Shown piece after piece: positions 8,569 to 17,218 of a stretch of DNA of 46,566 nt. This stretch comes from Nocardia macrotermitis (lineage in GTDB: Bacteria; Actinomycetota; Actinomycetes; Mycobacteriales; Mycobacteriaceae). Within the stretch, counting starts at the first letter, position 1; every line of letters starts with the position of its first letter. The stretch spans positions 1-46,566 of the forward strand of contig NZ_WEGK01000030.1 of the NCBI RefSeq assembly GCF_009604405.1, read 5' to 3'. The notes beneath the pieces are model-generated. The model was not told the DNA's origin, made no database searches, and saw only the letters and a list, made by a program, of their open reading frames with translations. A program made the translations under genes and the position numbers.

Positions 8569-9420
8569 ATGATGTCCACGAACGATGCGGAAACCCCTGC
8601 TTACGGCGCTGCGCCGCAGACTTCCCGGCGGAAGACGCGAGTGCAGCACCTCCAGCAGATGAAGGCCGCCGGGGACAGGTGGGCGATGCTCACCGCCTAC
8701 GACTACTCCACGGCGAAACTGTTCGAAGAGGCCGGAATTCCGGTGTTGCTGGTCGGCGATTCGGCGGCGAACGTCGTCTACGGCTACGACACCACCGTAC
8801 CGATCACCGTGGACGAGCTGATTCCGTTGGTGCGCGGCGTGGTTCGCGGTGCGCCGCACGCGCTGGTGGTCGCGGACCTGCCGTTCGGCACGTACGAGGG
8901 CTCGCCGCAGCAGGCCCTGGCCACGGCCATCCGGTTCATGAAGGAGGGCGGCGCGCACGCGGTGAAACTCGAAGGCGGCGAACGTGTTTCGGATACCATC
9001 GCGACGCTCGTGGCCGCCGGTATCCCGGTGATGGCGCATATCGGGTTCACCCCGCAGAGCGTCAACACCCTGGGCGGATTCCGAGTACAGGGGCGCGGGG
9101 ACGCGGCCGAGCAGCTCATCGCCGACGCGATCGCCGTGCAGGAGGCCGGGGCGTTCTCGGTGGTCATGGAGATGGTTCCGGCCGAGCTGGCCGGGCAGGT
9201 CACCCGCAAGCTGACCATCCCGACCGTCGGCATCGGCGCCGGCGCGGACTGCGACGCGCAGGTGCTGGTCTGGCAGGACATGGCCGCCTACACCAGCGGC
9301 AAGACCGCCAAGTTCGTCAAGCACTTCGCCCAGGTCGGCGACCAGTTGCGCGGTGCGGCGGCCGGCTATGCCGACGAGGTGCGGCGCGGGGTGTTCCCGG
9401 GTCCGGAGCACTCCTTCTGA
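8569..9420 (+). CDS. panB: 3-methyl-2-oxobutanoate hydroxymethyltransferase PanB
   Basis: A 283-aa ketopantoate hydroxymethyltransferase. It transfers a hydroxymethyl group from methylene-tetrahydrofolate to 3-methyl-2-oxobutanoate, the first committed step to pantothenate and coenzyme A. Family blocks are present in order: MLTAYDYSTAKLFEEAG, LLVGDSAANVVYGYDTT (metal-binding Asp), DLPFGTYEGSPQQ, AVKLEGGE, MAHIGFTPQSVNTLGGF and PTVGIGAGADCDAQVLVWQD. AAAGG lies just upstream of tandem ATG codons at 8569 and 8572; either could be used. The first ~25 residues are a variable actinobacterial extension. A hairpin terminator follows the stop. Confidence 0.96.
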   Translation: MMSTNDAETPAYGAAPQTSRRKTRVQHLQQMKAAGDRWAMLTAYDYSTAKLFEEAGIPVLLVGDSAANVVYGYDTTVPITVDELIPLVRGVVRGAPHALVVADLPFGTYEGSPQQALATAIRFMKEGGAHAVKLEGGERVSDTIATLVAAGIPVMAHIGFTPQSVNTLGGFRVQGRGDAAEQLIADAIAVQEAGAFSVVMEMVPAELAGQVTRKLTIPTVGIGAGADCDAQVLVWQDMAAYTSGKTAKFVKHFAQVGDQLRGAAAGYADEVRRGVFPGPEHSF

Positions 9421-9455
9421 TCGCTCGCTGATCCTTCGGCGGTCCTTTCCTCGAC

Positions 9456-9492
9456 GACCGGACAGTGCTCGCGGGCCGAGTACTGTCCGGTC
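9456..9492 (+). terminator. Hairpin terminator after panB
   Basis: A 16-bp stem with one mismatch (arms GACCGGACAGTGCTCG and CGAGTACTGTCCGGTC) around a 5-nt loop begins 35 bp after the panB stop. No long T tract follows, as is usual for actinobacterial terminators. Confidence 0.7.
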
Positions 9493-9695
9493 CGGTCGTG
9501 TTCGCGGCACCGATGAACGCATCGGCAGGTTTCGCGCGGCCGCTCGCGGGGAAATGCCGGGCTACCGTGTCGTCATCGGCGGGCATCCCGCTCGGATCGA
9601 GAGCTACGAGTGGGCGAGCCTTCCAGCGGCCGATGACGACGCGGGTCCGGGCGGTTCGCCCGAGGCGTCGGACCTGATGAAGGAGGGGGCGATCC

Positions 9696-10778
9696 ATGGC
9701 CCAGAGCGGCACGTATCTGTGTGACAACCAGGGTGATTCGGCCGCCGGTTTCGGACTGGGCTCGGGGGATCTGGGGATTCCGTTCCAATTACCCGACGGC
9801 ACTTGGGGTTACGTGTTCGGCGACTGCTTCACCGGGCAGGAGGCCACCGACCCGTATCTCGGCAGCCCGGTCATGGTGTACCAGAACACCTTCGACGCGT
9901 CGGGGCAGACGCCGATCACGTTCACCGGATCGCAGCCGAGTCCCACGGTCGCGCAGCTGTTCACCTATCAGCACCGGGCGGACAACGGATTCGGCGTCGA
10001 GGTCAGCCGAATCCCCAACGACGCAATAGCTTTGCGCAAGGACGGCCGCGATCGGCTGTTCATTCAATACACCTCGGTCGCCCAGTGGGTCGCGCCGGGC
10101 AGCGCCGACGACGGTTCGCTCCAGGGCGGTGTCGCGTACTCGGACGACGGCGGCGCGAGCTGGCGGGATTTCGATCAGCACTGGCCGGGAAGTGTCAAGG
10201 GCAGCAACGGAAGTCCGGAGTTGATGTGGAGTTTCGCCGGGGTCGATCCGGATGGTCATCTCTACATCTTCAGCAAGCCCTGGAACGGCAGTCACAACTT
10301 CGCCGGTGACGGTGGGCGGATCCAGTTGTTCCGCTTCAAACCCGAGGATTTCTTCGACGGTAATTTCGCCGCGCGGGAGAACTGGGTCTACCAGGACAAC
10401 ACCTGGCAGTGGCTGCCCGCCGCGACCGCCGCGGCGACCCAGATCTTCGCCACCGGCAACAACATCGGCGAATTCTCGGTGAAGCGGATCGGCGAGGTGT
10501 ACGTGCTGAGCTATTTCGACACCACCGACTACAGCATCCGCACCCGCACCGCCGCGCGCCCGGATCAGACCTGGTCCGAGCCGAAGACCCAGGTGGTCGG
10601 CGATCGCGGATTGTCGGTGTCGCGGTGGCGGAGTCCGGTGCTGAAGAATCTCTACGGCGGTTACATCCATCCGGGCAGCACCGATTCGTCGAATCTGACG
10701 TTGATCATCAGCGCCTGGGACGGCACCGCCGGGCATCGGCCCTACACCGCGACCCAGTGGTCCGGTCTCTCGGCCTGA
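9696..10778 (+). CDS. DUF4185 domain protein
   Basis: A 360-aa protein of the DUF4185 family, related in fold to five-bladed propeller glycosidase-like proteins. The N-terminus reads GDSAAGFGLGSGDLGIPFQL followed by GYVFGDCFTGQ, typical of the family, and later segments (GGVAYSDDGGASW, YIFSKPWNGS) resemble propeller blades with sialidase-type Asp-box flavour. The start ATG is preceded by a strong AAGGAGGG. No signal peptide is visible from this start. Many homologues are secreted, so either export is non-classical or the protein acts inside. Its substrate is unknown. It stands alone after panB with 275 bp upstream. Confidence 0.75.
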   Translation: MAQSGTYLCDNQGDSAAGFGLGSGDLGIPFQLPDGTWGYVFGDCFTGQEATDPYLGSPVMVYQNTFDASGQTPITFTGSQPSPTVAQLFTYQHRADNGFGVEVSRIPNDAIALRKDGRDRLFIQYTSVAQWVAPGSADDGSLQGGVAYSDDGGASWRDFDQHWPGSVKGSNGSPELMWSFAGVDPDGHLYIFSKPWNGSHNFAGDGGRIQLFRFKPEDFFDGNFAARENWVYQDNTWQWLPAATAAATQIFATGNNIGEFSVKRIGEVYVLSYFDTTDYSIRTRTAARPDQTWSEPKTQVVGDRGLSVSRWRSPVLKNLYGGYIHPGSTDSSNLTLIISAWDGTAGHRPYTATQWSGLSA

Positions 10779-10928
10779 GCACTTTCCGGCCTCGGTATCG
10801 ATTCGCACCCGTTCCACAGGCGACGACGTCGCGAAGGTGGTGTGCTGCTCACTCGCGGTGGCAGACTCGATGCCGAAGGGCACGAAATTCCCACACCACG
10901 AATACACGAACAGAAGCAAAGGGTGCAG

Positions 10929-11387
10929 ATGTCGCAGAGCCGTTGGCTGACTCGCGGGACGCTCGGATCGATGGGGATCGCGGCGGCGGTGGCGCTGCTC
11001 GCCGGATGCGGTTCGACCGGCACCCCGGCCCCGGCCGGATCCAGCGGTCCGACCTCCTCCACCGCGACGTCGACCACCACGACCGCGTCCTCGGCCACCA
11101 CCTCCACGCTGCCCGACCCGGACGCCCCGATCGCCCAGAAGCTGTGCGACGAGATCAAACCGCAGCTCTCAGACTGGCGGGTGCAGGGTCCCACGATCGG
11201 TGGCGCGGCCCTGAACATCGCCGTGCACGAGTGGGCGCTGCGCAACGGCGGCCTGGCCATGAACGCCCGCGTACTCGGTGACAAGGCGATGATCGATCGC
11301 ATCACCACCAAGACCTGCCCCGACGTCCGCACCGACGCCCTCCAGGCACTGAATCTGCAAAGCTTCGCGGCGGGGATCCTGGGCTGA
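10929..11387 (+). CDS. Hypothetical lipoprotein
   Basis: A 152-aa protein, start MSQSRWLTRGTLGSMGIAAA, chosen because AAAGGG lies five bases before this ATG. A signal peptide ends in the lipobox LLAGC, followed by a Ser/Thr/Pro/Ala spacer of about 35 residues that would cross the peptidoglycan. The remaining ~90 residues (from IAQKLCDEIKP) form a small domain with two further Cys (LCDE and KTCPD) that may form a disulfide. No family recognised. Its stop overlaps the start of the downstream peptidase gene by one base, so the two are co-translated. Confidence 0.75.
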   Translation: MSQSRWLTRGTLGSMGIAAAVALLAGCGSTGTPAPAGSSGPTSSTATSTTTTASSATTSTLPDPDAPIAQKLCDEIKPQLSDWRVQGPTIGGAALNIAVHEWALRNGGLAMNARVLGDKAMIDRITTKTCPDVRTDALQALNLQSFAAGILG

Positions 11388-12346
11388 TGCGCACTCTGTA
11401 CCGACCCCTGCAAGTGAACCGGCACGGCATGCTGGACGTCGGCGACGGCCAACGCCTGTACTGGGAGGAGAGCGGCAACCCCGACGGCAAGCCGGTGGTC
11501 TTCCTGCACGGCGGCCCCGGCGGCGCGACCGTACCCTCGCAGCGGCAGTTCTTCGATCCGGAGGCGTACCGGATCGTGCTGTTCGATCAGCGCGGCTGCG
11601 GCCGGTCCACCCCGCACATCGCCGACGGCGCGAGCCTGCAGACCAACACCACCTGGAATCTGGTCGCCGATATCGAACGCCTGCGCACCCATCTGGGCGT
11701 CGAACGCTGGCAGGTGTTCGGCGGATCGTGGGGTTCCACGCTCGCGCTGGCCTATGCGCAGACCCATCCCGAGCGCGTCACCGAACTCGTCCTGCGCGGC
11801 ATATTCCTGTTGCGGCGCAAGGAGATCGACTGGTACTACAACGGCGCGGCCGGTTACCTCTACCCGGACGAGTGGGACAAGTACCTCGCCCCGATCCCGG
11901 CGGACGAGCGCGGCGGCGATCTGGTGAGCGTCTACCACCGCCTGCTGCACTCCCCCGACCCGGCCGTCGCGACCGCCGCCGCCATCGCCTGGACCAGCTG
12001 GGAGAGTTCCACCAGCGCGCTACTGCCGCAACCGGATCGGGTCGCCGAGACCGCCGATCCGCGCTTCGCCCTGGCCTTCGCCCGCATCGAGAACCACTAC
12101 TTCGTGAACGGCGGATTCTTCGACGAGGCCCAGTTGCTGCGCGACATCGATCGCATCGCGCACATTCCGGGTGTCATCGTGCAGGGGCGGCACGACGTGG
12201 TGTGCCCCGCGGTGAGCGCATGGGATCTGCATCGGGCCTGGTCCGGATCGCAACTGCACATCGTGCCCGATGCCGGGCATTCGGCGAACGAACCCGGCAT
12301 CACCCATCACCTCGTCGAAGCCACCGACAAGTTCCGGGAGGTCTGA
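11387..12346 (+). CDS. pip: Prolyl aminopeptidase (proline iminopeptidase)
   Basis: A 319-aa S33-family peptidase that removes N-terminal proline from peptides in the cytoplasm. The alpha/beta-hydrolase landmarks are clear: HGGPGG (oxyanion loop), DQRGCGRSTPH, GGSWGSTLALAYAQ (nucleophilic Ser), the family-specific WE-SS cap segment, GRHDVVCP (acid) and DAGHSANE (His). Length and the start MRTLYRPLQVN match the family. It sits in the middle of a three-gene operon, overlapping the lipoprotein gene and the CHAD gene by one base each (TGATG junctions). Confidence 0.93.
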   Translation: MRTLYRPLQVNRHGMLDVGDGQRLYWEESGNPDGKPVVFLHGGPGGATVPSQRQFFDPEAYRIVLFDQRGCGRSTPHIADGASLQTNTTWNLVADIERLRTHLGVERWQVFGGSWGSTLALAYAQTHPERVTELVLRGIFLLRRKEIDWYYNGAAGYLYPDEWDKYLAPIPADERGGDLVSVYHRLLHSPDPAVATAAAIAWTSWESSTSALLPQPDRVAETADPRFALAFARIENHYFVNGGFFDEAQLLRDIDRIAHIPGVIVQGRHDVVCPAVSAWDLHRAWSGSQLHIVPDAGHSANEPGITHHLVEATDKFREV

Positions 12347-13260
12347 TGGCACATACAGCCGGTGACGCACTCACCGCCGTCCTCGACGACGACGTCGAAC
12401 GCCTGCTGCGGGCCGAACCCACGGTGCGCCGGGACGCACCGGATTCGGTGCACGCGATGCGGGTGTCCACCCGGCGGCTGCGCAGTGTGCTGCGGTCCTA
12501 TCGCCGTCTGCTCGAATCCGGGCACGTCCGCGAGATCCGCGACGAATTGCGCTGGTTCGCGGGAGTTCTCGGGGTGGCCCGGGATGCCGAGGTGCGCGGT
12601 GAACGTTTCGCGGCGCTGCTCGAGGACTATCGCGACGCCCCCGATACCGGCAACCCGGACGACCCCGCCGCGGTCGTGCGCCGGACGGTGGCCGAGCTGG
12701 TCGACAACGAACGCACCGCCTACGCCGCCGCGCACGCGGTGGTACTGACCGAACTCGACGGCGACCGCTACGTGAATCTGCGTCGGTCACTGGAGAATCT
12801 GCGCAGTGCGCCCCCGTTGGTCGCACAGCGCGCCGATTCCGAGGCCGACCGGGCATTCGGCAAGGTGCTGCGCGCGGATTTCAACGAACTGCGCGTGATG
12901 GTGGATCAGGAAACGCTGATGCATGCCGATCCGGCGATCAGCGAGGACGAGCGCATCGAACATCTGCACGAGATTCGCAAGTCCGCCAAACGATTACGCT
13001 ATTGCGCCGAGGCTGCGGCCGATGTGCTGGGCGGTCCGGCCGCCGAATTGGCGTTGCGCGCCAAGAAATTACAGTCCGTACTCGGTGACCACCGCGACGC
13101 GGTCGAGGCCATGGCCGCCATCAGAACCGCCGCCGAACATTCCGGAACCCCCGATACCTCCCCCTTCGACCGCCTCTACGAATCCGAGGCGAACGCGGCC
13201 CGCAAGGCCCTCGAACAATATTCCGCCGCAGCCGATTTCGTCCGGCAGCGGGACAGGTGA
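12346..13260 (+). CDS. CHAD domain protein
   Basis: A 304-aa all-helical CHAD protein starting MAHTAGDALTAVLDDDVERL, with ATG overlapping the previous stop. CHAD domains bind inorganic polyphosphate through conserved His and Arg/Lys residues. Both histidine-containing repeats are visible: VHAMRVSTRRLRSVLRSY near residue 36 and HLHEIRKSAKRLRYCAEA near 206. The CYTH triphosphatase domain fused to CHAD in the syntenic mycobacterial protein is absent, so this is a CHAD-only form. Its role (polyphosphate granule association or regulation) is inferred. It ends at a strong bidirectional hairpin. Confidence 0.88.
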   Translation: MAHTAGDALTAVLDDDVERLLRAEPTVRRDAPDSVHAMRVSTRRLRSVLRSYRRLLESGHVREIRDELRWFAGVLGVARDAEVRGERFAALLEDYRDAPDTGNPDDPAAVVRRTVAELVDNERTAYAAAHAVVLTELDGDRYVNLRRSLENLRSAPPLVAQRADSEADRAFGKVLRADFNELRVMVDQETLMHADPAISEDERIEHLHEIRKSAKRLRYCAEAAADVLGGPAAELALRAKKLQSVLGDHRDAVEAMAAIRTAAEHSGTPDTSPFDRLYESEANAARKALEQYSAAADFVRQRDR

Positions 13261-13274
13261 TCGCCCGGAAACCT

Positions 13275-13315
13275 TTCGGGCCGACCCTGGACGGTGGGTC
13301 CGAGGTCGGCCCGAA
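13275..13315. terminator. Bidirectional hairpin terminator between the CHAD gene and a convergent secreted-protein gene
   Basis: A perfect 12-bp stem (TTCGGGCCGACC / GGTCGGCCCGAA) with a 17-nt loop lies 14 bp past the CHAD stop and 18 bp past the stop of the convergent gene, so it can serve both. Confidence 0.75.
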
Positions 13316-13333
13316 TTCGGTTCGCGCTACTGC

Positions 13334-13666
13334 TTACTGCAACGCCAGCATGGAGCCGTTGAGCTGATCCATCGGCCCGTACACGGTGAACACGACACGG
13401 CCGTCCGGGTAGTGCGAGGACAGATCCGCCGCCGAATCCAGCGCCTGACCGAACGACGCGGCGGACGGATGGGGCAGCATCCCGATCGTCTGCCCGATAT
13501 GACTCTGGTGCACCCACTGGGTGTCACCCGGGGTGAGGTCGACCTGGACGCCACCGGGCAGCGGTGTGAGGGCGAACGCGGACGCGGACCCCGCTCCCAT
13601 CACGGCCAGAACCGAAGCGGCCCCGGCGATCAATGCACCGGCCACCAACTTGCGAACTACACGCAT
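13334..13666 (-). CDS. Small secreted protein of unknown function
   Basis: A 110-aa protein with a clear Sec signal peptide (MRVVRKLVAGALIAGAASVL, cleavage likely after SASA). The mature part of about 80 residues is rich in Gly, Asp, Ser and Pro: LTPLPGGVQVDLTPGDTQW, then a segment ending GPMDQLNGSMLALQ. It has no cysteine and no membrane anchor. It resembles the small exported proteins common in Nocardia and Rhodococcus, but no named family is recognised. The start at 13666 is the ATG directly before the signal peptide; longer in-frame starts would bury it. Confidence 0.75.
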   Translation of the reverse strand: MRVVRKLVAGALIAGAASVLAVMGAGSASAFALTPLPGGVQVDLTPGDTQWVHQSHIGQTIGMLPHPSAASFGQALDSAADLSSHYPDGRVVFTVYGPMDQLNGSMLALQ

Positions 13667-14251
13667 ATAAACAGAACCTGCTTTCCGACGTTCGTTGACA
13701 CCCTTAGATTTCACCGCCACCCCCGGCGGGGAAACATCCAACGCGGAACACTTTATGACGTCAGTCACGGTTCCGGCCAGTTCAGAACGGGCCGTCTTGC
13801 CTGACACGCCGATAACAATCGGATATCGGCCCGATCCGTCGGATTCGGGCCAGGCCCGAAGCGGCCGATCGCGCATCCGTTCGAGTCGCGGGGCCGTGGG
13901 TGCCTGCGCGTTCGGCACATTCCCGGCGACTTCGCGCGAGCACTCCCGACTTCGGTTCCGATAGGGCGGAACTCGGCGGCACGCCGTCACATACGGGTCG
14001 GTCGGATCGGCGTGGCGCACATGGTGACCGCCGCTCGTTCGATAGCCGATCAATATCACCGGACGGCAGGATCGGTCGTAAAGTTCGGCCGCACATCACG
14101 ATCCGAGTCGATGATCCCGGTCCGATTCCGAAGCTTTCTGCGCGAACGCCAACGCACTGTTACTGTGGCGCAGGTATTCACGGGGCCGCTTCGCCGCCCC
14201 ACTATGTCCGAATGCGACACCGCACGTAACACATGAGGAGTTCCGCACCCT
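13667..14251. other. 585-bp intergenic region without a recognised gene
   Basis: It separates the divergent secreted-protein gene from the 31-codon ORF. Open frames exist, but all are Arg/Ser/Pro-rich shadows without ribosome sites. It must hold promoters for both flanking genes; no clear operator was found. Confidence 0.5.
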
Positions 14252-14347
14252 ATGTCGTCCATCGTCTACGACTACCTGTTGCCGTTGCTCGGCCCCGAAA
14301 CGGCCGCCCACTGGGCGCAGATCCTGGTGATCAGCCCGGCGGGCTGA
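14252..14347 (+). CDS. 31-aa micro-ORF followed by its own terminator
   Basis: ATG 14252 opens a 31-codon frame: MSSIVYDYLLPLLGPETAAH then WAQILVISPAG. GAGGAG lies about 11 bases upstream, slightly far. The peptide has a hydrophobic N-terminal half and could be membrane-associated or a short amphipathic helix. A strong rho-independent hairpin starts 22 bases after the stop, so transcript and peptide form a self-contained unit. Alternatives are a leader peptide, or a small RNA whose ORF is incidental; the downstream TetR gene is on the opposite strand, so it is not an attenuator of that gene. Confidence 0.45.
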   Translation: MSSIVYDYLLPLLGPETAAHWAQILVISPAG

Positions 14348-14368
14348 CGACACAGTCTGTCGAACCGA

Positions 14369-14411
14369 CGCCGACGGCGGTCTCCCCTGCGGAGGCCGCC
14401 GTCGGCGTTTT
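14369..14411 (+). terminator. Strong rho-independent terminator
   Basis: A 17-bp stem with one G-U pair (arms CGCCGACGGCGGTCTCC and GGAGGCCGCCGTCGGCG), a 5-nt loop and a TTTT tail. It closes the transcript of the 31-codon ORF and lies downstream of the convergent TetR gene as well. Confidence 0.85.
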
Positions 14412-14451
14412 CGTCTGTTCGGCTCGGCCCGCTGTCCGGTCCGGACCGTAT

Positions 14452-15039
14452 TCAGCCGACCCGGCGCAGCCCGGCGATCAGTAGCCCGACCAACCGCCGC
14501 GCGTCGTAACCGGGCCGACCACCGCCCGCGCACAATCCGCCCGCGCCGCGCATGAGTTCCAGGGCGTCCTGCCCCGGCTCGATCTCGCCCGAATCGACTG
14601 CGGCAGCGAGCAATCGATCGCAGACCGGAACCAGCCGCTCGACGAAGTACGCGTGCAGCGGATCGAAACAAGGATCCTCGGATTGCAGGACCGTGGCGAG
14701 TCCCTGTTTGGTGACGAGGAAGTCGACGAAGCTGTCCATCCACGACCCCAGCGCGACATGCGGCGTCGCGCCGGTGGTCAGTAGCCGCGGACCCGATTCG
14801 GCGAGCGCCTCGACCTGATGCCGGTACACCGCGACGATCAGATCGGCGCGGGTCGGGAAGTGGCGGTAGATCGTCGCCGTCCCGACGCCCGCCCGCGTCG
14901 CGATATCGCGGATCGGGGCCTCGACGCCCGAGGTGACGAAGACCGCCGCGGCCGCGTCCAGCAGCGCGGCCGCGTTCCGGCGCGCGTCGGCCCGTTTGGG
15001 TTTGACCGTGCCCACGCCCGGCCCCTCACCGTCACTCAT
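14452..15039 (-). CDS. TetR-family transcriptional repressor
   Basis: A 195-aa regulator from ATG 15039, which has GGAGG eight bases upstream. The N-terminal helix-turn-helix is typical: RNAAALLDAAAAVFVTSGVE, IRDIATRAGVGTATIYRHF, PTRADLIVAVYRHQ. The C-terminal half is the variable ligand-binding and dimerisation domain. It is divergent from a quinone-oxidoreductase-like gene, and two nearly identical palindromes occupy the space between them. The natural reading is repression of both genes until a small, probably electrophilic or aromatic, ligand binds. The ligand cannot be told from sequence. Confidence 0.9.
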   Translation of the reverse strand: MSDGEGPGVGTVKPKRADARRNAAALLDAAAAVFVTSGVEAPIRDIATRAGVGTATIYRHFPTRADLIVAVYRHQVEALAESGPRLLTTGATPHVALGSWMDSFVDFLVTKQGLATVLQSEDPCFDPLHAYFVERLVPVCDRLLAAAVDSGEIEPGQDALELMRGAGGLCAGGGRPGYDARRLVGLLIAGLRRVG

Positions 15040-15066
15040 GCGCGCAGCCTCCACTCGCATTGCTAA

Positions 15067-15107
15067 ACGGGACAGTGTCCCGTATCGTTAATCGGGACGA
15101 CGTCCCG
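15067..15107. promoter_or_regulatory. Twin TetR operators
   Basis: Two perfect palindromes share the core CGGGAC-N3-GTCCCG: ACGGGACAGTGTCCCGT at 15067-15083 and CGGGACGACGTCCCG at 15093-15107. Their centres are 25 bp apart. They lie between the divergent TetR and oxidoreductase genes, closest to the TetR start, and overlap its likely promoter. Confidence 0.8.
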
Positions 15108-15228
15108 TTTCTTCATGATGCCAGAGCGGCGACCGGCGGCCAACCGCCCGAGCCGTCGGCACATTCGCACTCCGTGCGGCGCATACCGATTCGCCGCCCG
15201 AAAACCCTTGCCCAGAAAGAGAATTGCG

Positions 15229-16206
15229 ATGCCACGAGTCGTGACCTTCGATGAAACCGGCGGCCCCGAGGTCCTGCACATCGTCGAGGAGCCGATCACC
15301 GAGCCCGGTCCGGGTGAGGTGCGGATTCGGATCGAAGCCTTCGGGGTCAACCGGCTCGACCAGATGGCGCGGGCGGGTATCGGGCCCCGGCCCAGCCGAT
15401 TGCCGCGCGCTCGGCTGGGCGTGGAGGGCACCGGGGTAATCGACGCGGCCGGCCCGCAGGTCGAGGGGGTCGCGGGCGGCGATGCGGTGCTGATCGCGGC
15501 GCTGCCGGATGCGGATGTGCGCGGTACCTACGCCGAGTACACCGTTGTTCCGGCCGGTACGGTCGTCGCCCGACCCGCGGGTCTGAGCGTCATCGACGCG
15601 GCGGCGCTGTGGGTGTCGTATTCCACCGCCTACGGCGCGCTGGTGGAGAAGGCCGGGATGCGGCCGGGCGATCAGGTGGTGATCACCGCCGCGTCCAGTT
15701 CCGTTGGGCTGGCTGCCATTCAGGTCGCGAATCAGATCGGGGCCGTGCCGATCGCGGTCACCAGCCATGCCGCGAAGAAGGACGCGCTGCTGGCCGCCGG
15801 GGCCGCGGCGGTCATCGCCTCGGACGAGGAGAACGTCACCGAGGCCGTGCGTCGCGAGACCGGCGGGGTCGGCGCGGACATCATTCTCGATTCGGTGATG
15901 GGGCCGGGGTTGGCCGAGTTGGCCAGCGCCGCGAAATTCGGGGGGACGGTGATCACGGTGGGGTGGTTGGATCCGCGTCCCGCGTCGTTCCCGGCGAATC
16001 CGGTGACCATTCATCGTTATGCGAGCTTCGAGCACACGCTCGATCCGGTGGTGGTGCGGCGGATCGCGGCGTTCCTCGGTGCCGGATTGCGTTACGGCGC
16101 AGTGCAACCCACGATCGACGCGGTGTTCGCCTTCGAGGACGTCGTCGAGGCGCATCGGCATCTGGAGCAGGGGCAGCAGGTCGGCAAGGTCGTCGTCACG
16201 GTCTGA
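15229..16206 (+). CDS. Zinc-independent MDR oxidoreductase (quinone reductase-like)
   Basis: A 325-aa medium-chain dehydrogenase/reductase of the NADPH:quinone oxidoreductase type. The start MPRVVTFDETGGPEVL is chosen by fit to the family and a purine-rich AGAAAGAGA upstream. The GroES-like N-terminal half reads GPGEVRIRIEAFGVNRLD and GVEGTGVIDAAG. The nucleotide-binding half carries ITAASSSVGLAAIQVAN, a variant of the AASGGVG motif. The zinc-ligand Cys/His residues of alcohol dehydrogenases are absent. It probably reduces quinones or enones. Regulation by the adjacent TetR protein is likely from the twin operators. Confidence 0.87.
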   Translation: MPRVVTFDETGGPEVLHIVEEPITEPGPGEVRIRIEAFGVNRLDQMARAGIGPRPSRLPRARLGVEGTGVIDAAGPQVEGVAGGDAVLIAALPDADVRGTYAEYTVVPAGTVVARPAGLSVIDAAALWVSYSTAYGALVEKAGMRPGDQVVITAASSSVGLAAIQVANQIGAVPIAVTSHAAKKDALLAAGAAAVIASDEENVTEAVRRETGGVGADIILDSVMGPGLAELASAAKFGGTVITVGWLDPRPASFPANPVTIHRYASFEHTLDPVVVRRIAAFLGAGLRYGAVQPTIDAVFAFEDVVEAHRHLEQGQQVGKVVVTV

Positions 16207-16293
16207 ATCCGGCTGCGTCCCTGCTCATCACATCGGCGGATGCGGTGAATCCGTTGTCCGCGTTGTCCATTCCATCGAGAGGATTGTGGTCTC

Positions 16294-17208
16294 ATGGCCG
16301 AATTCGACATTTCCCCTGCGGTACCGGTTGTTTCGGTGAAGCCGGTCGTGCTGTCGGCGCCGGATCGGGGTGAAGATCTGCGGGTCCGGGTGTCCGCCCC
16401 CGTGACCGGCCACAATCTGCCGGTCATCGTGTTCTCACACGGGTTCGGTTCGTCACTGGACAGCTACGGACCGCTGACCGATTTCTGGGCGGCACACGGT
16501 TTCGTGGTCGTTCAGCCCACTCATCTGGATTCCCGGACGTTGGGGCTGGAGCCGAATGATCCTCGCACACCGCGGATCTGGCGTTATCGGGTCGAGGATG
16601 TGCGGCGGGTTCTGGACGATCTCGAACTGTTGGAAGCCGCTGTTCCCGGCCTGTCCGGACGTGTCGATCGGACCCGTATCGCCGTGGCCGGACATTCCTT
16701 CGGCGGCCAGACCGCGGGGGTGCTGCTGGGGTTGCGGGTGCTCGATCCGACGACCGGTGCAGGGGATGACCTGTCCGACCCCCGGATCAGCGCGGGCGTG
16801 CTGCTGGCCACGGCCGGGAAGGGCGGCGCGGATCTGAGTTCCTTTGCCGCCGAGAACTTTCCCTTCATGAACCCGGACTTCTCGGCGATGCGCACACCGG
16901 CGCTCGTCGTCGCGGGCGACAAGGACGACTCGCCGCTGACCGTGCGGGGGCCCGATTGGATGACCGACCCGTATGCGCTCAGTCCCGGCGACAAGAGCCT
17001 GCTCACGCTGTTCGGGGCGGAGCATTCCCTCGGCGGGATTCCCGGTTACGAAGCCAAGGAGACGACCGACGAGAGTCCCGAGCGGGTGGCGTTGCTCCAG
17101 CAGGTCACCTGGGCGTACCTGCGGCATGCGCTCGGTATCGACAGTTCCGGGTGGACGAAGGCGCTATCCGAAAGTCGTAATCCGTTGGGGCGCATCGAAT
17201 CCAAGTGA
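16294..17208 (+). CDS. Chlorophyllase-like alpha/beta hydrolase
   Basis: A 304-aa esterase-type protein. The core contains VIVFSHGFGSSLDSYGPL (oxyanion loop), AVAGHSFGGQTAGVLLG (nucleophilic Ser), VVAGDKDDSPL (acid) and GAEHSLGGIPGYE (His), as in the chlorophyllase/PAF-acetylhydrolase-like group. There is no signal peptide, so it is cytoplasmic. It follows the oxidoreductase by 87 bp on the same strand and could be co-transcribed and share TetR control. The physiological ester is unknown. A perfect hairpin follows 10 bp after the stop. Confidence 0.85.
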   Translation: MAEFDISPAVPVVSVKPVVLSAPDRGEDLRVRVSAPVTGHNLPVIVFSHGFGSSLDSYGPLTDFWAAHGFVVVQPTHLDSRTLGLEPNDPRTPRIWRYRVEDVRRVLDDLELLEAAVPGLSGRVDRTRIAVAGHSFGGQTAGVLLGLRVLDPTTGAGDDLSDPRISAGVLLATAGKGGADLSSFAAENFPFMNPDFSAMRTPALVVAGDKDDSPLTVRGPDWMTDPYALSPGDKSLLTLFGAEHSLGGIPGYEAKETTDESPERVALLQQVTWAYLRHALGIDSSGWTKALSESRNPLGRIESK

Positions 17209-17218
17209 CTCGCGGTGA

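Noticed and set aside
13695..13964. 89-aa plus-strand frame in the 585-bp gap
   Set aside because: No ribosome site and low-information Ser/Arg/Thr composition late in the frame; it overlaps the promoter of the secreted-protein gene.
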